From assembly GCA_002897735.1 (NCBI GenBank), contig BDTW01000055.1, positions 1-55,797 on the forward strand: DNA of 55,797 nt, read 5' to 3'. The notes under the pieces were generated by a model. The model saw only the letters and a program-made list of their open reading frames with translations, had not been told where the DNA came from and did not search any database. This document shows positions 1 through 9,940 of the stretch, piece by piece. This DNA is from a bacterium BMS3Bbin13. GTDB taxonomy: Bacteria > Pseudomonadota > Gammaproteobacteria > 21-64-14. The position numbers and the translations under genes were made by a program. How positions within the stretch are numbered: the first letter of the stretch is position 1; every line of letters starts with the position of its first letter.

Positions 1-60
1 GACACCTTTGCCGAACTCCCCGGCGATGAAGCCAAAGCCGAGGCCGCGGGTCGCGGTCTC

Positions 61-1488
61 GTGCGGCTGGCCGCCGTGCTGTGCCTGGGTGTGGCATTGT
101 CGGTGCACGCCGCCTCGTTCCCACGCGATCCGTTCGGCACCGCAGGCCAGGTACCGGTCGGCCGCGCTCAGGCCTGGAAGGGCGCCGGCGCCGATCCGTG
201 TGCGACGCTCGCTCCCCGGGCCCGGCCCTGGACGCTGGTGGACGTGGTCGACCGCGCGCTGTGCGAGAATCCGCAGACCCGGGAGACCTGGGCCGCCGCT
301 CGCGCCCAGGCCGCGCGCCTCGGTGCGAGCGAGTCGGCCTATCTGCCGACGATCAATCTCACGATGAACGCCTCGCGTTCGCGGATCTCGTCCTCCGGCG
401 GGTTCCAGATTCCGGCCCAGAACCGGCTCTCCCCCTCGCTCAGTCTCGACTACCTCCTGTTCGATTTCGGCGGGCGCAGTGCCGCAGTCGCGAACGCCCG
501 CGAGACCCTGTACGCGGCCGATTGGACGCACAATGCCACGCTGCAGAGTGTGCTGCTGGGCGCGGTGCAGGGCTACTACCGGGTGTTCGCGGCGCGGGCC
601 GGCGCGCGGGCGGCACGGGCCTCGGAGCAGTCGAGTCGCGAGGCCCTGGACGCGGCGCGCCTGCGCTATCGGGTCGGCGCCGCGACCCTGGCGGATGAAC
701 TCCAGGCGCGCACCGCCTACGCACAGGCGCGGCTCGCGCGCCAGCAGGCCGGGGGAACGGCGCGTATCGCCCGGGGGACGTTGGCCAACGCGCTCGGCCT
801 GCCCGCCGACACGCCGTTGCGCCTGGCCCCGCCGGCCGCAGGCGAGCCGACCGCGCAGGATCGGCGCAACGTACACGCGCTGATCGCGCGGGCCGAGGCC
901 GCGCGTCCGGACTTGGCCGCCGCCGAGGCCCGGGTCCGGGCGGCGGGTGCCGCGGTGCGTCAGGCGCGTGCGCTCGGCCTGCCGAGCCTGTCCCTGGTGG
1001 GCGGCGGCGGATACGCCTATTCCGATGTGCTCAACGATACCCGCAACTGGAACATCGGCCTGTCGTTGCGCATCCCGCTGTTCACCGGTTTTTCCACCAC
1101 CTACCAAGTGGAGGCGGCACGGGCGGATCTGGAGAACCGGCGCGCGCAACGCAACCGCTTGCGTAACCAAATCGCGTTGGACGTGTGGCGCGCCTATCAG
1201 AACCTGGAGACCGCCCGCGATACGCTGGCGAGCAGCCGTGTGCTGCTCACCAGCGCGCGGGAGTCGGCCAAGGTGGCGCTCGGGCGCTATCGCGCCGGTG
1301 CCGGCACGATCGTCGATCTGTTGAGCGCCCAGGCGAGCCTCGCCAACGCCCGCCAACAGGGCGTGCAGGCGCGCTACGACTGGTACATCGGGCGCGCCGC
1401 GCTGGCACAGGCGCTGGGGCGCCTCGACCTGCGCACGGCCCGGTCCCTGTCCTCCTTTCAGGAACCTGCCAAGGAGTCCATTCGATGA
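61..1488 (+). CDS. TolC-family outer-membrane efflux protein
   Basis: This is the outer-membrane channel of a tripartite efflux system, the OEP/TolC family, of 475 aa. Residues 1-18 form a clean signal peptide (MRLAAVLCLGVALSVHAA). Two long Ala/Arg-rich helical halves follow, as expected for the duplicated OEP repeat, with short beta-strand segments such as the one around LPTINLTMNASRSR. The frame is open to the left edge of the window, but the signal peptide begins exactly at the GTG at 61, so that start is preferred. The stop overlaps the ATG of the adaptor gene (ATGA), and the next three genes encode the rest of the pump. Substrate is not predictable. Confidence 0.9.
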   Translation: MRLAAVLCLGVALSVHAASFPRDPFGTAGQVPVGRAQAWKGAGADPCATLAPRARPWTLVDVVDRALCENPQTRETWAAARAQAARLGASESAYLPTINLTMNASRSRISSSGGFQIPAQNRLSPSLSLDYLLFDFGGRSAAVANARETLYAADWTHNATLQSVLLGAVQGYYRVFAARAGARAARASEQSSREALDAARLRYRVGAATLADELQARTAYAQARLARQQAGGTARIARGTLANALGLPADTPLRLAPPAAGEPTAQDRRNVHALIARAEAARPDLAAAEARVRAAGAAVRQARALGLPSLSLVGGGGYAYSDVLNDTRNWNIGLSLRIPLFTGFSTTYQVEAARADLENRRAQRNRLRNQIALDVWRAYQNLETARDTLASSRVLLTSARESAKVALGRYRAGAGTIVDLLSAQASLANARQQGVQARYDWYIGRAALAQALGRLDLRTARSLSSFQEPAKESIR

Positions 1489-2633
1489 GTGTATTTTCCA
1501 GGCGCCGGGTCCTTCTCGCCGTGCTCGCCGCAGGCCTCGCCGTCGGCGGGTATCTGGCTTGGCGCGACGAGGGCGGGGCGGGCGGCGCGCAGCGCTACCG
1601 CACCGAGGCGGTGGACACGGGCGACATCCTGCGCACGGTTTCCGCGAACGGCACCCTCAATCCGGTGACCCTGATCAACGTCGGCACGCAGGTCTCGGGT
1701 ACCGTCAGCCGGCTCTACGCGAACTTCAACGATCGGGTCAAGGCCGGCCAGGTGCTCGCGAAACTCGATCCCTCGCTGTTCCGGGCGCGGCTCCTGCAGG
1801 GCGAAGGCAACCTGGAAAAGGCCCTGGCGGGTCTGCGGCTCGCCGAGGCGAACGAACGGCGCAGCCGCGCGCTGTTCGTCAAGGGCTATATCGCGCAAGC
1901 GGATCTCGACCAGGCGGTGGAGGCCCTCGGCGCGGCACGCGCCGACGTACAGATCGCACGCGGTCAGGTGGCGCTCGATCGTACCAACCTCGGCTACACG
2001 GTGATCCGCTCGCCGGTATCCGGGGTGGTGGTGGCGCGCACGGTCGACGTCGGCCAGACCGTGGCGGCCAGCTTCCAGACGCCGACGCTGTTCCGGATCG
2101 CCAAGGACCTCGAGCACATGCAGATCGACACCAGCATGGCGGAGGCCGACATCGGCGGCGTGCGCGTCGGTCAGCCGGTGCGTTTCACGGTGGACGCCTT
2201 TCCGGAGCGGGTGTTCCACGGCACGGTGCGCCAGATCCGCCTCGATCCCACGATCCGGCAGAACGTCGTGACCTACGATGCGGTGGTCGACGTGGCCAAC
2301 CCGAAGCAGGACCTGCTGCCCGGGATGACCGCCTATGTCACCATCGTCACCGCGAAGCGCCATGACGTCCTCCGGGTTCCGGACGCGGCCTTGCGTTTCC
2401 GTCCCGCCGGCGCGCCGGCGCGCGCAAGCGCTCCGGAGGAGGGCCGTGCCGTCGTCTACCGCCTGGAGCACGGGCGGGCGGTGGCGGTCCCGATCCGGAC
2501 CGGGGTCTTCGATACCCGCCATACGGAAGTCCTGTCCGAAAACCTGAAACCGGGCGAGCGGGTGATCGTCGAGGACCTCGCGCCACAGCGACCCGGGCAC
2601 AAGGGCGGGCGGATGCGATTCCGGATGTTCTGA
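1485..2633 (+). CDS. MacA/HlyD-family periplasmic adaptor
   Basis: This is the membrane-fusion (adaptor) subunit that links an inner-membrane ABC transporter to the TolC-like channel. It has 382 aa from the ATG at 1485, which has an AAGGAG ribosome site 8 bases upstream and overlaps the tolC stop. Residues 8-25 are a single N-terminal membrane anchor. A lipoyl-like half (NVGTQVSGTVSRLYANFNDR), a helical hairpin rich in Ala/Arg/Leu, the second lipoyl half (VIRSPVSGVVVARTVDVGQ) and beta-barrel domains follow, in the usual MacA order. Its stop overlaps the start of the ATPase gene by one base. MacA of an antibiotic or siderophore exporter is the closest family; substrate unknown. Confidence 0.9.
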   Translation: MSVFSRRRVLLAVLAAGLAVGGYLAWRDEGGAGGAQRYRTEAVDTGDILRTVSANGTLNPVTLINVGTQVSGTVSRLYANFNDRVKAGQVLAKLDPSLFRARLLQGEGNLEKALAGLRLAEANERRSRALFVKGYIAQADLDQAVEALGAARADVQIARGQVALDRTNLGYTVIRSPVSGVVVARTVDVGQTVAASFQTPTLFRIAKDLEHMQIDTSMAEADIGGVRVGQPVRFTVDAFPERVFHGTVRQIRLDPTIRQNVVTYDAVVDVANPKQDLLPGMTAYVTIVTAKRHDVLRVPDAALRFRPAGAPARASAPEEGRAVVYRLEHGRAVAVPIRTGVFDTRHTEVLSENLKPGERVIVEDLAPQRPGHKGGRMRFRMF

Positions 2634-3349
2634 TGACCGCACCGCTGATCCGCATCGAGGGGCTGCACAAGGACTATCTTACCGGCGCCGGACGGGTGCC
2701 GGCGCTCGACGGCGTCGACCTGGAGATCCGCGCCGGGGAGTTCGTCACCGTGATGGGTCCCTCCGGCTCCGGAAAATCGACCTTCATGAACATCCTCGGC
2801 TGTCTGGACAGCGCGACGCGCGGGCGCTACCTGTTCGAGGGCGAGGACGTGGCGCACCTCGACGCGGACCGGCTCGCCGCGATACGCAACCGCGCCCTGG
2901 GGTTCGTGTTTCAGGGCTCCAACCTCCTGGCGCGTATGGATGCGATCGACAACGTCGCGCTGCCGCTCGTCTACGCGGGCGTGGAGCGCCGGGTGCGCCG
3001 ACGGCGCGCCGCGGAACTGTTGGAACGGATCGGGCTCGGGCGCTACGTCCACCACCGCCCGACCCAGCTCTCCGGCGGACAGCAGCAGCGCGTCGCCATC
3101 GCGCGCGCACTGATCAACCGGCCGCGCCTGGTGCTCGCGGACGAGCCGACCGGCAACCTCGATACCGCCGTCAGTGCCGAGATCATGCGGATACTCGCGG
3201 ATCTCAACCGCGAGCAGGGCATCACGCTGGTGCTGGTCACCCACGAGCCCGATATCGCGCGTTACGCGCGCCGCTTGGTGCACTTTCTCGACGGGCGGAT
3301 CGCCGGCGACGATTCGTCGGCCGGGCCCGCCGCGAAGACGGCCTCGTGA
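2633..3349 (+). CDS. MacB/LolD-type ABC transporter ATPase
   Basis: This is the ATP-binding subunit of the efflux system, 238 aa. Walker A is GPSGSGKST (residues 42-50), the ABC signature is LSGGQQQR (146-153), and Walker B plus D-loop is [12 protein letters not shown] (166-177). The EPTGNLD form is typical of the MacB/LolD/FtsE subgroup. In E. coli MacB the ATPase is fused to the permease; here the two are separate overlapping genes. The start ATG overlaps the adaptor stop (TGATG), and the gene ends inside the start codon of the permease. Confidence 0.93.
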   Translation: MTAPLIRIEGLHKDYLTGAGRVPALDGVDLEIRAGEFVTVMGPSGSGKSTFMNILGCLDSATRGRYLFEGEDVAHLDADRLAAIRNRALGFVFQGSNLLARMDAIDNVALPLVYAGVERRVRRRRAAELLERIGLGRYVHHRPTQLSGGQQQRVAIARALINRPRLVLADEPTGNLDTAVSAEIMRILADLNREQGITLVLVTHEPDIARYARRLVHFLDGRIAGDDSSAGPAAKTAS

Positions 3350-4569
3350 AGGGTCGCGACGTGGTGGGGGAGGCATGGCGTGCGATGGGCGCCAACCGCC
3401 TGCGCAGCGCCCTCACCATGCTCGGGATGGTCATCGGCGTGGGTGCGGTCGTGCTGATGCTTGCCATCGGGGCGGGGGCCAGATTCATGGTCAACCAGGC
3501 CATCGCTTCGATGGGCAGCAACTTGTTCATCGTCCTCTCCGGGGCCTCGACTTCGGGCGGGCTGCGATTCGGGGCCGGAACGGTACCCACCTTGACCCTG
3601 GGTGACGCGGCGGCGATCGGCGGATTGCCCACCGTCTCGGCGGTGGCGCCGATCACCCCGGGCACCGCGCAACTGGTGTACGGGGCCGAGAACTGGAGCA
3701 CGCTGGTGCGCGGCACGATGCCGGGTTATCTGCGGGTGCGCGACTGGCCGCTGGCCGAGGGGCGGGTTTTCACCGAGGCCGAGGTGCGCTCCTCGGCGCG
3801 CGTGGCGGTGCTCGGTCAGACGGTGATCGAGAACCTGTTCGGTCGTGCCGATCCGCTGGGGCGGGTGGTGCGCATCAACCGCAGCCCATACACGGTGATC
3901 GGGACGCTTGCCGCCAAGGGGCAGGGCCTCGACGGGCGCGACCAGGACGACGTGGTCATCGTCCCCGTCACCACCGCGCAGCGCCAGCTCTTCGGCAGCC
4001 GGTTCCCGGGTACGGTGCGCTACCTGCTGGTCCAGGCCCGCTCACCGAAGGTGATGAAGCGCGCCCGGCGCCGGATGACGGCCCTGTTGCGCCGGCGCCA
4101 CCGCATCCCCGTCGGGCAGCCGGACGACTTCACCATCCGCAACCTCACCGCGCTCGCGCAGACCGCCTCGCGGGCCACGCGCGCGCTGTCGATCATGCTC
4201 GGCGCGATCGCCTCGATCTCGCTGCTGGTCGGCGGCATCGGCATCATGAACATCATGCTGGTGTCGGTCACCGAGCGGACCCGGGAGATCGGCATCCGCA
4301 TGGCCGTCGGTGCGCGAGCGCGCGACGTGCTGCTGCAGTTTCTGCTCGAGGCGGTGATCCTTTCGATTCTCGGCAGCCTCGCGGGCGCGATCCTGGGCGT
4401 GGGGGCCGCCTGGCTGGTGAGCGGGTTGGTCGCCATGACCGTCGTGGTGACCCTGTGGTCGATCGTGCTCGCCTTCGTGGTCGCGGCCGGCATCGGCATC
4501 TTCTTCGGCTGGTACCCTGCCCGCCGGGCCGCACGCCTGCACCCCATCGAGGCCCTGCGTTACGAGTGA
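3346..4569 (+). CDS. MacB-type ABC transporter permease
   Basis: This is the membrane subunit of the MacAB-like pump, 407 aa. It has one N-terminal membrane helix (about residues 18-45, SALTMLGMVIGVGAVVLML), a large periplasmic MacB_PCD domain, and three C-terminal helices in the FtsX fold. The segment GGIGIMNIMLVSVTERTREI is the conserved FtsX/MacB loop. It starts at a GTG that overlaps the ATPase stop (GTGA). The four overlapping genes from 61 form one transcription unit, which a REP-like hairpin follows directly. Confidence 0.92.
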   Translation: MKGRDVVGEAWRAMGANRLRSALTMLGMVIGVGAVVLMLAIGAGARFMVNQAIASMGSNLFIVLSGASTSGGLRFGAGTVPTLTLGDAAAIGGLPTVSAVAPITPGTAQLVYGAENWSTLVRGTMPGYLRVRDWPLAEGRVFTEAEVRSSARVAVLGQTVIENLFGRADPLGRVVRINRSPYTVIGTLAAKGQGLDGRDQDDVVIVPVTTAQRQLFGSRFPGTVRYLLVQARSPKVMKRARRRMTALLRRRHRIPVGQPDDFTIRNLTALAQTASRATRALSIMLGAIASISLLVGGIGIMNIMLVSVTERTREIGIRMAVGARARDVLLQFLLEAVILSILGSLAGAILGVGAAWLVSGLVAMTVVVTLWSIVLAFVVAAGIGIFFGWYPARRAARLHPIEALRYE

Positions 4570-4578
4570 TCCAACGTC

Positions 4579-4603
4579 GTCGGCGGGGCGAGCCCCGCCC
4601 TAC
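4579..4603 (-). repeat. REP-like palindrome, copy 1
   Basis: A 25-base element reads, on the minus strand, GTAGGGC, then a self-complementary GC core with loop CTCG, then CCGAC. It lies 10 bases after the macB permease stop and could act as a hairpin terminator or transcript stabiliser. It faces copy 2 (4665-4689) in inverted orientation, with a tandem repeat between them. Confidence 0.8.
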
Positions 4604-4666
4604 GGAACCCATGGCGGCCGCGGAACCCATGGCGGCCGCGGAACCCATGGCGGCTGCGGAACCCGT
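4603..4666. repeat. 18-bp tandem repeat, about 3.5 copies
   Basis: The unit CGGAACCCATGGCGGCCG occurs twice exactly at 4603-4620 and 4621-4638, once with one change (GGCTG) at 4639-4656, and partly at 4657-4664. It lies exactly between two oppositely oriented REP-like palindromes. It is not coding in any convincing frame. Confidence 0.85.
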
Positions 4667-4689
4667 AGGGCCGGGCTCGCCCGGCCGAC
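4665..4689 (+). repeat. REP-like palindrome, copy 2
   Basis: This is the plus-strand copy of the same 25-base family (GTAGGGCCGGGCTCGCCCGG then CCGAC). It uses the CCGG arm variant, whereas copy 1 uses the CCCC arm variant, so each arm remains base-paired within itself. Confidence 0.8.
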
Positions 4690-4793
4690 GCTGCGGATCC
4701 GGGGTGATCGCTGCGGGTCCTCGCGATGGCGTCGGCGGGCCGAGGCACGCCCTACCGGGTGTCTTGCGCCCGCGGAGGGCGGCTTGCGCCGCG

Positions 4794-4823
4794 TTCGAAC
4801 CGCGATGGGGTTTGTGGTTTAAT
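4794..4823 (+). promoter_or_regulatory. possible lolC promoter
   Basis: TTCGAA (4794-4799), an 18-base spacer and TTTAAT (4818-4823) lie just upstream of the lolC ATG at 4832. The -10 is good but the -35 is poor, so this is only a candidate. The rest of 4690-4793 shows nothing recognisable. Confidence 0.3.
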
Positions 4824-4831
4824 GGCGCTCC

Positions 4832-6079
4832 ATGTTCAGACCCGCGGAACTGTTTATCGGCCTGCGCTACACGCGCGCGCGCCGGCGCAATCACTTCATT
4901 TCCTTTATTTCGCTGACCTCCATCTTCGGCATGGCGCTCGGAATAACGGCGCTGATCACGGTGCTGTCGGTGATGAACGGGTTCCAGAAGGAGGTGCGCG
5001 AGCGGCTGCTGTCGATGACCGCCGACGTGACCGTCTCGGGTGCCTACGGCACGCTCGCGAACTGGGAAAGCGTGTTGAAACAGGTGCGCCGCTTCCCGCA
5101 CGTGACCGGCGCGGCGCCCTACGTGGAGGGGCAGGCCATGCTCGCCAACGGCTCGCTGGTCAGCGGCACGCTCATCCGCGGCGTGTCCCCGAAGCTCGAG
5201 CCGCAGGTGGATTCGGTCGGACGCAAGATGGTCGAGGGCCGGCTCTCGAACCTGCGACCGGGCGGGTTCGGGATCATCCTCGGCAGCAGGCTCGCGGTCG
5301 CCCTCGGCGTGGTCCCGGGCGACAAGGTGACCGTGGTGACCCCGCAGGCGGTGGTCACGCCGGCCGGGATCCTGCCGCGCCTGAAGCGCTTCACGATGGT
5401 CGGCGTCTTCAATATCGGCATGTACGAATACGACCGGGGCGTGGCGCTGATCGACCTGCACGACGCGCAGCGCCTGTTTCGTACCGGCAGCGGCGTGACC
5501 GGCGTGCGCCTGAAGCTCGACAATCCGATGTTCGCGCCGCAGGTGGCGCAGGAACTCTCGGCGAAGCTCCCGCCGAACGACCTGGCCGAGGACTGGACCC
5601 GGCAGCACGTGAACTACTTCCGCGCGGTGCAGACCGAGAAGACCGCGATGTTCGTGATCCTGGCGTTGATCGTCGCGGTGGCGGCGTTCAACATCGTCTC
5701 CACCCTGGTGATGACGGTCGCCGATAAGAAGGCGGACATCGCCATCCTGCGCACGCTCGGCGCCACGCCGCGCGGGATCATGGCGGTGTTCATCATCCAG
5801 GGTACGGTGATCGGGGCGATCGGTACGCTGCTGGGTTTCGTCGGCGGCGTCGCCCTCGCGCTCAACGTGGGCACCGTGGTGCCGTTCATCGAACGCCTGT
5901 TCCACGTGCAGTTTATCCCCGAGAGCGTCTATCTGGTCAGCGGTTTTCCGTCCGATCTGCACTGGAGCGATGTGACGCATATCTGCGTCATGGCGTTCGT
6001 GCTCGCGGTGCTCGCCACGCTGTATCCGGCCTGGCGCGCGGCCCGCACCCAGCCCGCGGAGGCCCTGCGTTATGAGTGA
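4832..6079 (+). CDS. lolC: lipoprotein-releasing system permease LolC/LolE
   Basis: This is the inner-membrane subunit of LolCDE, which extracts outer-membrane lipoproteins from the inner membrane and hands them to LolA. It has 415 aa, the usual length. The N-terminus ([20 protein letters not shown]) and the [18 protein letters not shown] helix are typical of LolC/E. A large periplasmic domain and three C-terminal helices with the [20 protein letters not shown] loop follow. lolD overlaps its 3' end by 8 bases. Only one LolC/E-type gene is present, so the pump is probably homodimeric in its permease (LolF-like arrangement) or the second gene lies elsewhere. Confidence 0.93.
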   Translation: MFRPAELFIGLRYTRARRRNHFISFISLTSIFGMALGITALITVLSVMNGFQKEVRERLLSMTADVTVSGAYGTLANWESVLKQVRRFPHVTGAAPYVEGQAMLANGSLVSGTLIRGVSPKLEPQVDSVGRKMVEGRLSNLRPGGFGIILGSRLAVALGVVPGDKVTVVTPQAVVTPAGILPRLKRFTMVGVFNIGMYEYDRGVALIDLHDAQRLFRTGSGVTGVRLKLDNPMFAPQVAQELSAKLPPNDLAEDWTRQHVNYFRAVQTEKTAMFVILALIVAVAAFNIVSTLVMTVADKKADIAILRTLGATPRGIMAVFIIQGTVIGAIGTLLGFVGGVALALNVGTVVPFIERLFHVQFIPESVYLVSGFPSDLHWSDVTHICVMAFVLAVLATLYPAWRAARTQPAEALRYE

Positions 6080-6755
6080 GCCGGTGCTCGAGTGCCGGGG
6101 GTTGGCGAAAACCTTCCGCGAGGGAGGGCTCGACGTCGAGGTGCTGCGCGAGGTCGACCTCACGGTGATGCCGGGCGAGCGGGTGGCGATCGTCGGGGCG
6201 TCGGGGACCGGCAAGAGCACGCTCCTGCACCTGCTCGGCGGCCTGGAACGCCCGTCGGCCGGTCGGGTACGCATCGCAGGCCAGGCGATGGAGCAATTGG
6301 GCGACGCCGCGCGCAGCCGCCTGCGCAACCGGGCGCTGGGGTTCGTCTATCAGTTCCATCACCTGCTACCCGAGTTCACGGCGCTCGAGAACGTGGCCAT
6401 GCCGCTGCTGCTGCGCCGCCTCTCCACCGCCGAGGCGGCGCGTCGCGCGCGCGCCATGCTCGAGCAGGTCGGACTCGGGGCGCGACTCGCCCACAAGCCG
6501 GGCGAACTCTCCGGCGGCGAGCGCCAGCGCGTCGCGGTGGCGCGCGCCCTGGTCACCGAGCCGCGCTGCGTGCTGGCGGACGAGCCCACCGGAAATCTGG
6601 ACCAACACGCGGCGGAGTCGCTGATCGCCACCATGCTGGCGCTCAACGAGGCGTTCCATACCAGTCTCGTGGTGGCGACCCATGATGCGGGATTGGCGGA
6701 GCGGATGGATCGGAGGCTGCATCTGGAAGATGGAGTTCTTAAGGAAGTCGCGTAA
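6072..6755 (+). CDS. lolD: lipoprotein-releasing system ATPase LolD
   Basis: This is the cytoplasmic ATPase of the Lol lipoprotein exporter, 227 aa. Walker A is GASGTGKST (residues 42-50), the Q-loop region is [18 protein letters not shown], the signature is LSGGERQR (146-153) and Walker B is [20 protein letters not shown] is a LolD hallmark that separates it from MacB or FtsE ATPases. The start overlaps the end of lolC. A 92-base, locally AT-rich gap with a TATAAG box separates it from comEC. Confidence 0.95.
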   Translation: MSEPVLECRGLAKTFREGGLDVEVLREVDLTVMPGERVAIVGASGTGKSTLLHLLGGLERPSAGRVRIAGQAMEQLGDAARSRLRNRALGFVYQFHHLLPEFTALENVAMPLLLRRLSTAEAARRARAMLEQVGLGARLAHKPGELSGGERQRVAVARALVTEPRCVLADEPTGNLDQHAAESLIATMLALNEAFHTSLVVATHDAGLAERMDRRLHLEDGVLKEVA

Positions 6756-6847
6756 AATCATGTAGGTTATAAGATTGTATTCAAGTGAAATCTCCCGGAT
6801 GGGCGTGCGCCTTCCGGGGGTGTGCACGAGGCCAGGGAGTGGCGCGC

Positions 6848-9148
6848 GTGTATTCGGGGACCTTCGCCTTTCTGGTGGGCATACTCGCGCTGCAGCACCG
6901 CGCGACGTTGCCGCACGCCGCCTGGCTGCTGCTCCTGCCGGCACTCCTGCCGTGGGCGATCGCCGGGAGGCGCATGCGTCTCCCGGCCGCCTGTGCGGTG
7001 GGTTTCCTCTGGGCGGCGCTGTACGGCGGCTGGCTCCTGCACCCGTCTCTCGATCCCGCACTGGAGGGTCGGGACCTGCGTCTCGCCGGGTGTATCGTGG
7101 GGCTCCCGCAGGCGCACGGACGTGCCGTGCGCTTCCTCCTTCGCGTGCAGCGCCGGTTGCGTCCCGCCGCGGGTGCCCCGCCGCCGAGGCGCATCCGGCT
7201 CACCTGGTACCGGGGGGCCCCGGAGCTGCGCGCCGGCGACTGCTGGCGTCTCACGGTGCGCCTCAAGCGCCCGCATGGTTTCCAGAACGCGGGCGGATTC
7301 GACTACGAGGGCTGGTTGTTCCGCAACGGGATCGGGGCGACCGGCTATGTGCGCCGTCATCCCGCGGCGGTGCGCACCGGTTCCCACCGGACCCTCGACC
7401 GGCTGCGTCAGGACTTGGCGCAGCGCATGGATGCGGCCCTGGGTCCCCGGCCCTTCAACGGCATCCTCCGTGCCCTGGCGTTGGGCGACCGGCGGGCGAT
7501 CCCGCGTGCGCAACGCGCCGTACTGAAGGCGACCGGCACCGCGCACCTGGTGGCGATCTCGGGGTTGCACATCGGGCTGGTCGCGGGGTTCGCGCTCTAC
7601 GCGATCGGGGCGCTGTGGCGGGTCTCGGGTGCGGCGGGCCTCTGGCCGGCGCCGCGCGCCGCGGCCCTTGCGGCGCTGGCGGCGGCGTTTGGATACGCGC
7701 TGCTCGCCGGGTTGTCGCTGCCGACGCGCCGCGCGCTGATCATGCTCGCGGTGGCGCTCGGTGCGCTGCTGTGCGGGCGCGCGGTGACCCCGGCCCGCGC
7801 CCTGTGCCTGGCGCTGCTCGCGGTGCTGATCTGGGATCCGACGGCGGTACTCTCCGCGGGGCTGTGGCTGTCGTTCGGCGCGGTCGCAGTGATCCTCTAC
7901 GCCGGCGCCGGCGGCCTGGCACGGCACGGTTGGCGGGCCTGGACCGGGATCCAATGGCGGATCGCGCTCGGTCTGTTGCCGGTGCTGGTGATCTGGTTTC
8001 AGCAGGCCGGACTCCTCGCTCCGCTCGCTAACCTCCTCGCGGTCCCCTGGATCGGGCTGGTCGTGGTTCCGCTCACGCTCGTGGGGACCGCCTCGATCGC
8101 CCTTCATCTGTCCCTCGGCGCTTACCTGCTCGGTCTCGCCGGGCACGCCGTGGCGCTCCTCTGGCCGTTCCTCGAATGGGTGGCGGCACGGCCCGGCACG
8201 CAGTGGGTCCAGGCCGCCCCGCCGCCCTGGACCTGGGGCCCGGCGGCGCTCGGTACGCTGCTGTTGCTCGCCCCGCGTGGTGTGCCCGGGCGTTGGCTCG
8301 GGTTTCTGTATCTCGTGCCGATGCTCGCCTGGACGCCGCCCGCGCCGCCCCCGGGCGAGCTGTGGTTCACTTTGCTCGACGTCGGCCAGGGGCTCGCCGC
8401 GGTGGTGCGGACCCATGACCACGTGCTGGTCTACGACACCGGCCCGCGATTCGGTCCGGACTTCGATACCGGCGCGGCGGTGCTCGTGCCGTACCTGCGC
8501 AGCCGGGGGATCCGGCGCGTCGATCGCCTGGTCGTGAGCCACGGCGACAACGACCACATCGGCGGAGCGGCGTCGTTGCTCGAACGATTCCCCGCCGCCG
8601 ATATCCTCAGCAGTGTGCCGGCGCGTCTGCCGCCCGGGGCGGAGCCGTGCCGGCGCGGTCGGCACTGGCGCTGGGACGGGGTGGAGTTCCGTATCCTGCA
8701 CCCGGGCCGGAAGGGCGCCGCGCGCGGCAACGACGCCTCGTGCGTGTTGCGGGTGACGGGCGCCGCAGGCGCCGTGCTGCTCACCGGCGACATCGAGGCG
8801 TCGGCGGAACGCATCCTCCTGAGCGATGTGCCGAGGGACTTGCGGGCGCGGGTGCTGGTCGTGCCGCACCACGGCAGCCGCAGTTCCTCGACCCCGGCGT
8901 TTCTGGCCGCCGTGCGTCCGGAACTGGCGCTCTTCCCGGTCGGCTACCGCAATCGTTTCCACTTTCCGAACCCCGGGGTGATCGCGCGGTATCGGGCCGC
9001 CGGCGTGCGGATGCTCGACACCGCCGCCGAGGGTGCCATCACGGTGCGCATGGCACCCGGTGCGCGGGGCCTGCGCGTGAGCACCCGGCGCCGGAGCGTG
9101 CGTCGCTATTGGCACTGGCGCGCGCCCCCCGTGCGCGCCCGGGAGTGA
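6848..9148 (+). CDS. comEC: ComEC/Rec2 family DNA-uptake channel
   Basis: This is the inner-membrane channel that admits single-stranded DNA during natural transformation. About 766 aa run from the GTG at 6848, which has AGGGAG nine bases upstream. An in-frame GTG at 6785 would add 21 residues lacking any membrane segment and is less likely. N-terminal helices, an OB-like DUF4131 segment, the Competence domain (HLVAISGLHIGLVAGFAL and many helices) and a C-terminal metallo-beta-lactamase-like domain are visible. The last carries DVGQG, SHGDNDHIGG and PHHGSRSSS. All expected domains are intact. The gene precedes exbB-exbD-msbA, as in many gammaproteobacteria. Confidence 0.93.
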   Translation: MYSGTFAFLVGILALQHRATLPHAAWLLLLPALLPWAIAGRRMRLPAACAVGFLWAALYGGWLLHPSLDPALEGRDLRLAGCIVGLPQAHGRAVRFLLRVQRRLRPAAGAPPPRRIRLTWYRGAPELRAGDCWRLTVRLKRPHGFQNAGGFDYEGWLFRNGIGATGYVRRHPAAVRTGSHRTLDRLRQDLAQRMDAALGPRPFNGILRALALGDRRAIPRAQRAVLKATGTAHLVAISGLHIGLVAGFALYAIGALWRVSGAAGLWPAPRAAALAALAAAFGYALLAGLSLPTRRALIMLAVALGALLCGRAVTPARALCLALLAVLIWDPTAVLSAGLWLSFGAVAVILYAGAGGLARHGWRAWTGIQWRIALGLLPVLVIWFQQAGLLAPLANLLAVPWIGLVVVPLTLVGTASIALHLSLGAYLLGLAGHAVALLWPFLEWVAARPGTQWVQAAPPPWTWGPAALGTLLLLAPRGVPGRWLGFLYLVPMLAWTPPAPPPGELWFTLLDVGQGLAAVVRTHDHVLVYDTGPRFGPDFDTGAAVLVPYLRSRGIRRVDRLVVSHGDNDHIGGAASLLERFPAADILSSVPARLPPGAEPCRRGRHWRWDGVEFRILHPGRKGAARGNDASCVLRVTGAAGAVLLTGDIEASAERILLSDVPRDLRARVLVVPHHGSRSSSTPAFLAAVRPELALFPVGYRNRFHFPNPGVIARYRAAGVRMLDTAAEGAITVRMAPGARGLRVSTRRRSVRRYWHWRAPPVRARE

Positions 9149-9304
9149 GCGGCGCGGGTTTCGGCACGGCGGCCGAATCCAGTACACTGCCTACACCGCG
9201 CGTCCCGGGCACGAGCCGGCAGCCGTGCCGATCCCGACCGATCCGTGCCCGAAGGGGCCGGTCCGGGCGCCGGTCGGACACGCAACTACGGAAGGGGATG
9301 GACC

Positions 9305-9940
9305 TTGTTCGAGTTGGTGAAGTCCGGGGGCTGGCTGATGGTGCCGATCATCGCCGCCTCCATCATCGCGTTGGGAATCATCGGTGAGCGGCTCTGGACC
9401 CTGCGCCGGCGCAAGGTCGTGCCGCTGCACCTGGTGGAACAGGTCTGGCACTGGGCGAAAAACCGGCAGCTCGACGCGGCCCACATCAACCTGCTGCGCA
9501 ACAACTCGCCGCTCGGGCGGATCCTGGCGGTCGGGCTTACCAACCGCCACCACCCGCGCGAGATTATCAAGGAGGGCATCGAGGACACGGGTCGTGTCGT
9601 GGTGCACGATCTGGAGCGTTACTTCAATACCCTCGGCACCATCGCGGTCATCTCCCCGCTGCTCGGCCTGCTGGGGACCGTGGTCGGGATCATGAAGGTG
9701 TTCGACACGATCAGCGCGACCGGAGTGGGCAATCCGCACGTGCTCTCGGGCGGGATCGCCGAGGCCCTGATCACCACCATCGCCGGGCTCTCGGTTGCGA
9801 TCCCCAGCCTGATGTTCTATCGCTACTTCCGCGGCCGCGTCGATGAATTGGTGCTGGACATGGAACAGGAGGCGGTAAAACTCGTGGAAGTGCTGCAGGG
9901 GTTGCGCGAGCGCGACGTTCCGGCGGAGGCCGAGCCATGA
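9305..9940 (+). CDS. exbB: ExbB/TolQ/MotA-family proton channel protein
   Basis: This is the proton-channel subunit of an ExbB-ExbD motor, which energises outer-membrane transport by proton motive force. About 211 aa run from a TTG at 9305 that has GGAAGGGG 7 bases upstream, and the resulting N-terminus (FELVKSGGWLMVPIIAAS) matches the family. A start at 9245 would add 20 residues of doubtful character. Three membrane segments are visible, the last two around LGTIAVISPLLGLLGTVVGI and LITTIAGLSVAIPSLMF. It overlaps exbD by 4 bases. The function of the copy next to msbA is not settled in any species. Confidence 0.9.
   Translation: MFELVKSGGWLMVPIIAASIIALGIIGERLWTLRRRKVVPLHLVEQVWHWAKNRQLDAAHINLLRNNSPLGRILAVGLTNRHHPREIIKEGIEDTGRVVVHDLERYFNTLGTIAVISPLLGLLGTVVGIMKVFDTISATGVGNPHVLSGGIAEALITTIAGLSVAIPSLMFYRYFRGRVDELVLDMEQEAVKLVEVLQGLRERDVPAEAEP

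Noticed and set aside
6767-9187. An 806-codon minus-strand frame opposite comEC
   Set aside because: It is Arg/Gln/His/Pro-rich with no hydrophobic or domain structure, typical of antisense frames.
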